Of a stretch of 64,000 bases of DNA, positions 54,390 through 61,831 are shown in pieces. Below the pieces are notes generated by a model. It ran no database searches. It was given only the letters and a program-made list of their open reading frames with translations, and had not been told where the DNA came from. Location of the stretch: the NCBI GenBank assembly GCA_021404785.1, contig QWHH01000003.1:1-64000 (forward strand). Reading direction: 5' to 3'. Source of the stretch: Lysobacterales bacterium PRO7. Its GTDB lineage: Bacteria > Pseudomonadota > Gammaproteobacteria > Xanthomonadales > Rhodanobacteraceae. Both the position numbers and the translations under genes were made by a program. Position 1 is the stretch's first letter. Each line of letters begins with the position of its first letter.

Positions 54390-55559
54390 ATGCTTAAAAA
54401 ACTACCTGCAATTTGTGCCGGTCTGCTGCTCACCGTGTCGGCGTACGCCGCTTCGGTGCAGCTTGCAAAGGATCACCCCGACACCTACACGGTGCGGAAG
54501 GGGGACACTCTGTGGAGCATTGCGGCGAAGTTCCTGCAAAAGCCGTGGCAATGGCCGGAAGTCTGGCAGGCCAACCCGCAAGTCAAGAACCCGCATTTGA
54601 TCTATCCCGGCGACGTGCTCAGCCTCGCTTACCTGAACGGCAACCCGAGCCTTGGCATCGCCAACCGTGGCGGTATCGAGCCGCATACGCGCGCCGAGCA
54701 ACTCGAAAGCGCGGTCAGGCCGGTGCCGCTGTCGGCGATCGAGGATTTCCTGAAAAAGCCGCGCCTGGTCAGCGAAGATGAATTCAAGCGCGCGCCGCAC
54801 GTCGTCGGCATCGAGGATCACCACATCAATGGCGCAACCGGCCAGCTCGTCTACGTGCGCGGACTCGACACCCAGCCTGGCCAGCGCTACGTACTGGTGC
54901 GCCCGATCGGCCGCTACTACGAAATCACTGGCAAGGATGGCCGCCCGAACGAGGTCTTCCGCCAGGATATGCAGGATCGCGACGACCGCCCGAGCATGCT
55001 CTGGCACCACGGTCCGGATCATTTCACCCTGCATGGCAACGTGCATTTCCTCGGTTACGAAATGTTGCAGTTCGGTGAAGTCGAGGCCACGCATGCCGGC
55101 AATCCTGCGTCGGTCCTGGTGACCAGCACCGATTACGAGGTGCGCCCGGGCGATTTCGTGCTGCCGCCGGACAACAACCAGTTCGATTTCCAATACGTTC
55201 CGCACGCGCCCAAGCAGGTACCGGCAACCATGCGCGTGATCGCCTTCACCGACGCGCTGAACGCGGTCGGGCGCCTCCAGGTCGTGGCGCTGTCCAACGG
55301 CGCCGCCGACGGCATCGAGAACGGCCAGACCTTCTCGATCTTCCACAAGGGCGACGTGGTAACGGACCGCACCGACTACCCGGAAGGCAGCTTCAAGGCG
55401 TTTTTCAAGCGTGACGATTCCAAGGTGCAGTTGCCCGAGGAATACATCGGCCACGTCATGATCTTCCGCACCTTCGACCGCGTCAGCTACGGCCTGATCA
55501 TGGACGGCATCCGGCCAGTGCACCTGGATGACAAGCTCTACGATCCGGATCACACCTAG
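54390..55559 (+). CDS. Secreted LysM-domain protein
   Basis: This 389-residue protein has a signal peptide (cleavage near SAYAAS, residue 20) and an N-terminal LysM domain (YTVRKGDTLWSIAAKFLQKPWQWPEVWQANP..., residues 32-80) that binds peptidoglycan. The remaining 300 residues have no domain I recognise; similar proteins are always encoded beside dprA in gammaproteobacteria. It is expected in the periplasm. A TTG three codons upstream is in frame but ATG 54390 gives a normal signal peptide. Confidence 0.88.
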   Translation: MLKKLPAICAGLLLTVSAYAASVQLAKDHPDTYTVRKGDTLWSIAAKFLQKPWQWPEVWQANPQVKNPHLIYPGDVLSLAYLNGNPSLGIANRGGIEPHTRAEQLESAVRPVPLSAIEDFLKKPRLVSEDEFKRAPHVVGIEDHHINGATGQLVYVRGLDTQPGQRYVLVRPIGRYYEITGKDGRPNEVFRQDMQDRDDRPSMLWHHGPDHFTLHGNVHFLGYEMLQFGEVEATHAGNPASVLVTSTDYEVRPGDFVLPPDNNQFDFQYVPHAPKQVPATMRVIAFTDALNAVGRLQVVALSNGAADGIENGQTFSIFHKGDVVTDRTDYPEGSFKAFFKRDDSKVQLPEEYIGHVMIFRTFDRVSYGLIMDGIRPVHLDDKLYDPDHT

Positions 55560-55588
55560 CACTCGCGTAGGATTTTTCCGATTCTCCC

Positions 55589-55614
55589 GAACGGCGCGGT
55601 TTCCCGCGCCGTTC
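55589..55614 (+). terminator. Terminator hairpin after the LysM gene
   Basis: A perfect 11-base inverted repeat GAACGGCGCGG / CCGCGCCGTTC with a four-base loop lies 30 bases after the LysM stop and is followed by GCGTTTG, a poor T-run. It lies 30 bases before dprA. Confidence 0.65.
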
Positions 55615-55643
55615 GCGTTTGTGCATCCGCTAAACTTCTTGCG

Positions 55644-56768
55644 ATGCCGCTGGAACTTTCCCTCGATGAAACCCGCGCCTGGCTGGCGCTGCTGCGCGTG
55701 CCCGGACTCGGCGCCGGCGGTGTGCGAGAACTCGTCGGCAGACACGGCGGCGCGTCTGCCGCGCAGGCAGCCGCCGCGCGCGATGCGCGAGTCGGCGCAG
55801 AAGCTCGAGCGTGGCTGGGCGCGCCGGACGCAGCCGCCATCGAGCGCGACATTGCCTGGCTCGATGCACCGGATCACCACCTGATCGTTGCGACCAGCGA
55901 AGACTTTCCGAGCCTGCTGCGCGATGTGTCCAATCCGCCGGCGGCGCTGTTCGTTGCCGGCGACACGGCCTGCCTGTGGTCGGCGCAGATCGCCATCGTC
56001 GGCTCGCGCAGCGCCAGCGCCGGCGGCATGGCCAACGCGCGCGCGTTTGCCAAGAGCTTCGCGCAAGCGGGCAACACCGTCACCAGCGGCCTTGCCGAAG
56101 GCATTGATGGCGCCGCGCACGAAGGCGCACTGGAAGGCGGCGGCAAGACCATCGCCGTACTCGGCACCGGACCGGATCTGGTGTATCCGCGCAAACATGC
56201 CGATCTCGCGCACCGCGTTCTGAGTGCCGGCGCATTGGTTTCCGAATTCCCGCCCGGCACACCGGGCAAACCCGAAAATTTTCCGCGCCGCAACCGTCTG
56301 ATCGCGGGCTTGAGCCTGGGTACGCTGGTCGTGGAGGCCGGGCTGAATTCCGGGTCCCTGATCACCGCGCGCATGGCTAACGAGGCTGGCCGCGAAGTCT
56401 TCGCCCTGCCCGGATCGATCCACTCTCCACTCGCGCGCGGCTGCCACAAGTTGATCCGTGACGGCGCGAAACTGGTGGAAACGGCCGAGGAAGTGATCGC
56501 GGAATTGCGCGGCGTCGGCGGACTGCTCGCCGAAGGCCTGCGCCGGCGCCTGGATTCATCCGTCGCGCCGGCGCCGCCAATGTCCGGCGCAGCGCAACGC
56601 GATCCGGAATACCGGCGCCTGCTCGAGGCGCTGGACGCCGAACCGGCGGCGCTCGATGAATTGGTCGAGCGCACGGGACTGCCCGCCGCGGCCTTGTCCT
56701 CGATGCTGCTGGTGCTCGAACTGGACGGCGCCGTAGCGGCCGAAAACGGGCGTTATGCACGGCGTTGA
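55644..56768 (+). CDS. dprA: DNA-processing protein DprA
   Basis: This 374-residue protein loads RecA on incoming single-stranded DNA in natural transformation. The Rossmann domain carries VGSRSASAGGMANARAFA, GLAEGIDGAAHEGAL and FPRRNRLIAGLS; the C-terminal winged helix (DML1-like, from about residue 305) ends VLELDGAVAAENGRY. It is intact and the length is normal. Its presence hints at competence, which would also feed the integron. It lies between the LysM gene and topA. Confidence 0.94.
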   Translation: MPLELSLDETRAWLALLRVPGLGAGGVRELVGRHGGASAAQAAAARDARVGAEARAWLGAPDAAAIERDIAWLDAPDHHLIVATSEDFPSLLRDVSNPPAALFVAGDTACLWSAQIAIVGSRSASAGGMANARAFAKSFAQAGNTVTSGLAEGIDGAAHEGALEGGGKTIAVLGTGPDLVYPRKHADLAHRVLSAGALVSEFPPGTPGKPENFPRRNRLIAGLSLGTLVVEAGLNSGSLITARMANEAGREVFALPGSIHSPLARGCHKLIRDGAKLVETAEEVIAELRGVGGLLAEGLRRRLDSSVAPAPPMSGAAQRDPEYRRLLEALDAEPAALDELVERTGLPAAALSSMLLVLELDGAVAAENGRYARR

Positions 56769-56822
56769 AGACAGCGCGTGCTTGACACGACAGCCGAACA
56801 TGTGGGCACACTGAAATAAGAA

Positions 56823-56843
56823 GGGCTCGGGCGAACCGGGCCC
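56823..56843. terminator. Hairpin between dprA and topA
   Basis: GGGCTCGG and CCGGGCCC pair as an eight-base stem with one G-T pair and a five-base loop. There is no T-run, so it may be an attenuating stem in the topA leader or a weak terminator for dprA. Confidence 0.35.
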
Positions 56844-56868
56844 ATTGCATCTTTGAGACGGCATCCGC

Positions 56869-59328
56869 ATGGCCAAGAACCTGCTCATCGTCGAGTCCCC
56901 GGCCAAGGCCAAGACGATCAACAAATACCTCGGCAAGGATTTCCAGGTGCTGGCGTCCTACGGTCATGTGCGCGACCTGAAGCCGAAGGAAGGCGCAGTC
57001 GACACGGATCGCGACTTTGCCATGCATTACGAGCTGATCGACAAGAACGAAAAGCACGTCGACGCGATCGTCAAGGCCGCCAAGAGCGCCGAGGCGCTGT
57101 ATCTGGCCACCGACTTGGATCGCGAAGGCGAGGCGATTTCCTGGCATATCGCCGAGATCCTCAAACAACGCAAACTGCTCGACGGCAAAGCCGTGCATCG
57201 CGTGGTGTTCTCCGAAATCACGCCACATGCGATCCAGGACGCGGTCGCACATCCACGCGAACTATCGCTGGACCTCGTCAACGCGCAACAGGCACGGCGC
57301 GCGCTGGATTATCTCGTCGGATTCAATCTTTCGCCGGTGCTTTGGCGCAAGGTGCAGCGCGGTCTATCGGCCGGGCGCGTGCAGTCGCCGGCGCTGCGCA
57401 TGATCGTCGAGCGCGAAGAAGAAATCGAAGCATTCAAGGCGCGCGAATACTGGACGATTGCGGCCGACTGCGCGCATCCGTTGCAGCGCTTTTCCGCCCG
57501 CCTGCTGAAGCTGCGCGGCAAGAAATTCGAACAGTTCGACCTGACCGATGAAAAGTCCGCGCACGCCGCGCGCGATTTTCTGTTCAAGTCCGCGCAAGGC
57601 CGCCTGATCGTTTCCGAGGTGCAGTCCAAGGAACGCAAACGCCGTCCGGCGGCGCCGTTCACGACATCGACTTTGCAGCAGGAAGCGGCGCGCAAGCTCG
57701 GGTTTTCCACCAGCCGCACCATGCGCATCGCGCAGGGCCTTTACGAAGGCGTGGCGCTCGGCGACGAAGGCACGGTCGGCCTGATCACCTACATGCGTAC
57801 CGATTCGGTGAGCCTCGCCAACGACGCGATCGCGGAAATCCGCAAGGTCATTGCGCGCGATTACGGCGCGCGCGCGCTGCCCGAACATCCGCATGTCTAC
57901 CGCGCCAAGTCCAAGAACGCGCAGGAAGCGCATGAAGCGATTCGCCCGACGTCGGCCCTGCATACGCCGGCGAGCATGGCGGCGTTTCTGAACGACGATC
58001 AGCGCAAACTGTACGAATTGATCTGGAAGCGCGCGGTTGCGAGTCAGATGCAGCACGCGACCTTGAACACGGTGTCGGTCGATTTCGACGCCGGCGGCGA
58101 TTCGACGTTCCGCGCCAGCGGCACCACCGTGGTCGATCCGGGGTTTCTCGCCGTCTACGAGGAAGGCCGCGACGCGAAGCAGGTCGAGGATGACGACGAG
58201 AACCGCAAGCTGCCGACGATGAAAGTCGGCGAAGCCATACCGCTCGCGGACGTGCTCGCCGAACAGCATTTCACCGAGCCGCCGCCGCGCTTTTCCGAAG
58301 CGAGTCTGGTGAAAGCGCTGGAGGAATTCGGCATCGGCCGACCATCGACCTATGCCAGCATCATCCAGACCCTGCTCAACCGCGAATACGTGCTGCTGGA
58401 TTCGCGTCGCTTCCGTCCGACCGACGTCGGCCGCGCCGTGGCGAAATTCCTGGCCGGCCATTTCACCCAGTACGTCGATTACGATTTCACCGCCAAGCTC
58501 GAAGACGAGCTCGACGCGGTCTCGCGCGGCGAGGAAGAATGGGTGCCGCTGTTGCGTAAATTCTGGACGCCGTTCAAGGCGCTGGTGACGGACAAGATCG
58601 AAACGGTGGATCGCGGCGAAGCTGGCGGCGAGCGCGTGCTCGGCACCGATCCCGTTTCCGGCAAACCGGTGTCCGTGCGCCTGGGCCGTTACGGGCCGAT
58701 GGCGCAGCTCGGTGGCCGCGACGACGAGACGAAACGTTTCGCCAGCCTGCGCCCCGGCCAGAGCATCCATACGATCGGGATCGAGGATGCGCTGCAGCTG
58801 TTCAAGCTGCCGCGCGATCTGGGCGTGGCCGACGATGGCGAGAAAATCAGCGTCGGCGTCGGCCGCTTCGGTCCATTCGTCAAGCACGGCACGATGTACG
58901 CGTCGATCAAGCCGCCGGATGATCCATATACGCTCGAGTTGCCGCGCGCGAAAGAAATCCTGCATGAGAAAGCCGAGGCGCTGCGCAATCGCGTGATCGC
59001 GAGTTTCCGCGACGGCGCGATCCAGATCCTGCGCGGCCAATACGGCCCCTACATCACCGACGGCGAGAAGAACGCACGCATCCCCAAGGATCGCGAACCG
59101 GCCTCGCTGACGGAAGCCGAATGCGCGGAACTGCTGGCGGCGGCGCCGATCCGGCCCAAACGCGGACGCTTCGGCAAGGGCGCGAAGGGTGCGCCAGCGA
59201 AGTCCGCGGCGAAAAAAGAAGCGCCAGCGAAGAAAGCGGCTGCAAAGAAGACGCCGGCCAAGAAAGCCACTACGAAGAAAGCAGCGGCGAAAAAGGCCGC
59301 ACCACGCGCGAAAAAATCCGCAGGCTGA
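56869..59328 (+). CDS. topA: DNA topoisomerase I
   Basis: This 819-residue type IA topoisomerase relaxes negative supercoils. The Toprim domain starts LLIVESPAKAKTINKYLG and carries DLDREGEAI; the active-site Tyr308 is in GLITYMRTDSVSL. The C-terminal part has Toprim_C-like repeats (GRYGPMAQLGG, GRFGPFVKHG, GQYGPYITDG) instead of the zinc ribbons of E. coli TopA, and ends in a Lys/Ala-rich tail of about 50 residues that should bind nucleic acid. tsaC follows after four bases. Confidence 0.96.
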   Translation: MAKNLLIVESPAKAKTINKYLGKDFQVLASYGHVRDLKPKEGAVDTDRDFAMHYELIDKNEKHVDAIVKAAKSAEALYLATDLDREGEAISWHIAEILKQRKLLDGKAVHRVVFSEITPHAIQDAVAHPRELSLDLVNAQQARRALDYLVGFNLSPVLWRKVQRGLSAGRVQSPALRMIVEREEEIEAFKAREYWTIAADCAHPLQRFSARLLKLRGKKFEQFDLTDEKSAHAARDFLFKSAQGRLIVSEVQSKERKRRPAAPFTTSTLQQEAARKLGFSTSRTMRIAQGLYEGVALGDEGTVGLITYMRTDSVSLANDAIAEIRKVIARDYGARALPEHPHVYRAKSKNAQEAHEAIRPTSALHTPASMAAFLNDDQRKLYELIWKRAVASQMQHATLNTVSVDFDAGGDSTFRASGTTVVDPGFLAVYEEGRDAKQVEDDDENRKLPTMKVGEAIPLADVLAEQHFTEPPPRFSEASLVKALEEFGIGRPSTYASIIQTLLNREYVLLDSRRFRPTDVGRAVAKFLAGHFTQYVDYDFTAKLEDELDAVSRGEEEWVPLLRKFWTPFKALVTDKIETVDRGEAGGERVLGTDPVSGKPVSVRLGRYGPMAQLGGRDDETKRFASLRPGQSIHTIGIEDALQLFKLPRDLGVADDGEKISVGVGRFGPFVKHGTMYASIKPPDDPYTLELPRAKEILHEKAEALRNRVIASFRDGAIQILRGQYGPYITDGEKNARIPKDREPASLTEAECAELLAAAPIRPKRGRFGKGAKGAPAKSAAKKEAPAKKAAAKKTPAKKATTKKAAAKKAAPRAKKSAG

Positions 59329-59332
59329 CGCG

Positions 59333-59887
59333 ATGGACGCTGCTCTGCAAACTGCCGTGGCGGCGCTGCGTGCCGGTGGCGTCGTCGCCTATCCGACCGA
59401 AGCGGTTTACGGCCTAGGTTGCGATCCGCAAGACCACGCCGCATTCAATCGCGTTTTTACGCTCAAGCAGCGCCCGCCAACGCAAGGCGTGTTGCTGATC
59501 GCGGCGGATTTCGCACAGGTGGAAAGGTATATCGATGCCACCACGCCCGTCGCCGCGATCGAGCGCGCACGCGCGAGCTGGCCCGGCCCATATACCTGGA
59601 TCTTCCCGCGCGCCGCGAACGTGCCGGGCTGGATCGCCGGCAACCACGCCGGCATCGCCCTGCGCGTGACCGCGCATCCTGTCGCTGCGGCATTGTGCCG
59701 GGCATTCGGCGGCGCCATCGTATCGACCAGCGCAAACCGCCACGGCGAAGCGCCAGCGCGTTCGGCCGAGCAGGTGCGCACGGCATTCGGCAGCGAAGTT
59801 TCGTATATTCTGGATGGCGCCGTGGGTGGACAAGAAAGGCCCACGACCATCCGCGACGCGATCAGCGGAGAACAGGTCAGGGCTTGA
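59333..59887 (+). CDS. tsaC: Threonylcarbamoyl-AMP synthase (TsaC/YrdC)
   Basis: This 184-residue enzyme makes threonylcarbamoyl-AMP for the t6A37 tRNA modification. The YrdC fold is visible in GGVVAYPTEAVYGLGCDP, KQRPPTQGVLLIAADF (KR.p..kpl-type motif), PGPYTWIFP and STSANRHGE. The length matches single-domain TsaC. It probably shares a transcript with topA. Confidence 0.93.
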   Translation: MDAALQTAVAALRAGGVVAYPTEAVYGLGCDPQDHAAFNRVFTLKQRPPTQGVLLIAADFAQVERYIDATTPVAAIERARASWPGPYTWIFPRAANVPGWIAGNHAGIALRVTAHPVAAALCRAFGGAIVSTSANRHGEAPARSAEQVRTAFGSEVSYILDGAVGGQERPTTIRDAISGEQVRA

Positions 59888-59901
59888 GGGGATTGGGGAA
59901 C

Positions 59902-61257
59902 GTGTCAGCCGTCGTACAATCTCATGACGTCTTGTCCGCGAATGTGCCCATGCTCGCCGATGCGGACATGGCGCGCCCGATCGCGTGGCGCGACGGCAAG
60001 CCGGTTGCAGCGCGCGATTTCCTCGCCGATATCACGGCGCTCGCTGCGCAATTGCCGGCGGCACGATATGCCGTCAACCTGTGCGAGGATCGTTATCTTT
60101 TCATCGTCGCCTTTTGTGCTGCTGCCGTGGCCGGACAAACGAACCTGCTGCCCGGAACGCGCACGCCGCAGGCGATTGCGGAAACCGCAGCTTCCTATCC
60201 TGACAGTTACGTGCTGACCGATCGCGCGCAGGATGGTGTCGATGTGCGGCAATTCGTGATCCCGCAAGCATTGTCGCGAGCCGCTGCCGCAATGATGCCG
60301 GCACTGCCGCCGGATCACGTCGTCGCCATCGCCTTCACCTCGGGCAGCACCGGTACGCCGAAGGCGAATCCGAAAACCTGGGGCGCCGTGTGCGCGAGCA
60401 GCGCGTTCAATGCCGATGCGGTGTGCGCAGGTGGCGCGCCGAACATCATCGCCACGGTGCCGCCGCAACACATGTATGGACTGGAATTGTCCGTGCTGCT
60501 GCCGCTGCGCAGCCGCGCCGCGATCCACGCCGGGCACCCGTTCTTTCCCACCGACATTGCACTGGCACTCGCCCAAGTTCCGGCGCCGCGCGTGCTCGTG
60601 ACAACGCCACACCACTTGCGCGCGCTGCTGCGTTCCGATGTCGCCCTGCCCGCGATCGATGCCATCGTCAGCGCGACTGCGCCGCTGGACGCCAAGCTCG
60701 CGCGCGCGGTCGAAGCGCGGTACGTCACGCGCGTGATCGAATTGTTCGGCTCGACCGAGACCTGTGTCATCGCGCAGCGCTGCGCGGCGCTGGATGAGCC
60801 ATGGCATCTGTACCCGGGCGTGAGCCTGCATCCGCAGCCGGATGGAACGCTGGTGAACACGGCGTATTTTTCCGCGCCAACACTGCTGCACGACATCGTG
60901 GAAATGCTGCCGGGCAATAACTTCCAGCTGCGTGGCCGCAACAGCGATCTACTGGAAATCGCCGGCAAGCGCGCCTCGCTCGGTGATTTGAACCGGCGCC
61001 TGCTCGCGATTGCCGGCGTTGCGGACGGTGTGATCTTCCAACTCGACGCCGATCAGCGCGGCGTGAGCCGCCTCGCTGCGCTCGCGGTCGCGCCGGGAAT
61101 GCGCGTGGAGCAGATCCTGGATTCGCTGCGCGCCGGAATCGACCCGGTGTTTTTGCCCAGGCCGCTCAAGATCGTCGATTCGCTGCCGCGCAACGCGGCG
61201 GACAAGTTGCCGAGAGCGGCGTTGTTGGACGCGCTTACTTCCAGTCAGCCAGCTTGA
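59902..61257 (+). CDS. AMP-dependent acyl/aryl ligase-like protein
   Basis: This roughly 451-residue member of the ANL (acyl-CoA synthetase) superfamily has the P-loop AFTSGSTGTPKANPKTW, ELFGSTET and a C-terminal Asp/Lys region (NSDLLEIAGKRASLGDLNRRL). It is shorter than typical acyl-CoA ligases and resembles the ligases of xanthomonadin/aryl-polyene clusters (XanB-type neighbours), but none of the other cluster genes are nearby. The start is uncertain: GTG 59902 with GGGGAA upstream, or ATG 59950. The 3' end overlaps the DUF2782 gene by 23 bases. Confidence 0.78.
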   Translation: MSAVVQSHDVLSANVPMLADADMARPIAWRDGKPVAARDFLADITALAAQLPAARYAVNLCEDRYLFIVAFCAAAVAGQTNLLPGTRTPQAIAETAASYPDSYVLTDRAQDGVDVRQFVIPQALSRAAAAMMPALPPDHVVAIAFTSGSTGTPKANPKTWGAVCASSAFNADAVCAGGAPNIIATVPPQHMYGLELSVLLPLRSRAAIHAGHPFFPTDIALALAQVPAPRVLVTTPHHLRALLRSDVALPAIDAIVSATAPLDAKLARAVEARYVTRVIELFGSTETCVIAQRCAALDEPWHLYPGVSLHPQPDGTLVNTAYFSAPTLLHDIVEMLPGNNFQLRGRNSDLLEIAGKRASLGDLNRRLLAIAGVADGVIFQLDADQRGVSRLAALAVAPGMRVEQILDSLRAGIDPVFLPRPLKIVDSLPRNAADKLPRAALLDALTSSQPA

Positions 61258-61699
61258 AATACACCGGTTGCACGGTGCCCGACGGCCCGGACAACTGCTG
61301 CATCAGGTTCGGCGGAATCACGGATGGGTTGTCGACGTAGAATTTCGTCGGCCCTTCCTTTTCCAGCACGCGCACGAACAACAGCTTGCCCTTCTTGCGG
61401 TATTCCTCGACGGTTTCGTTGCCGTTCTGGCGCACCGTCACGACCGGCAATTCGGCGACGTTTGCCGCCGCCTGAACCTCGGGTGGCAAGGTGGATTGCT
61501 CGGGCGCCTTCGCCGCCGGTTTGGGCTGCGCTGCCGTCGGAGCGGGAGTGCTTTCCGGCACGACGGCTTTGACGCCCGGGTCGTTCATGGACGGCGGCGC
61601 CTGCACCGGCGGCGGCGGATCAGAGGCGGGTTTGCCTTGCGCGAAGACGGTTCCCGCCAAGGCAACGAACATCAGGCCAAGCAAACGAAGGGATTTCAT
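61235..61699 (-). CDS. DUF2782 exported protein
   Basis: This 154-residue protein has a signal peptide (MKSLRLLGLMFVALAGTVFA), a Pro/Ala-rich low-complexity linker (about 22-80) and a conserved C-terminal domain (VRQNGNETVEEYRKKGKLLFVRVLEKEGPTKFYVD) matching DUF2782. The gene is a constant neighbour of polA in gammaproteobacteria. Function unknown; expected in the periplasm. It is divergent from polA. Confidence 0.85.
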   Translation of the reverse strand: MKSLRLLGLMFVALAGTVFAQGKPASDPPPPVQAPPSMNDPGVKAVVPESTPAPTAAQPKPAAKAPEQSTLPPEVQAAANVAELPVVTVRQNGNETVEEYRKKGKLLFVRVLEKEGPTKFYVDNPSVIPPNLMQQLSGPSGTVQPVYFKLADWK

Positions 61700-61831
61700 G
61701 CGGCACCTCCCGGATTTGTCGCGAGCATATCACGCACACCAAACACTGTTTACGACGCATGGCCAGGGTTTTGCGTTGCAAAAATCCCCGTGCTGGGCCA
61801 AGCTGAAAAACCCGCAAAGTCCGGCGCTGCC

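Noticed and set aside
54402-56447. 681-codon minus-strand frame opposite LysM and dprA
   Set aside because: Both genes on the plus strand have clear signatures; this is a shadow.
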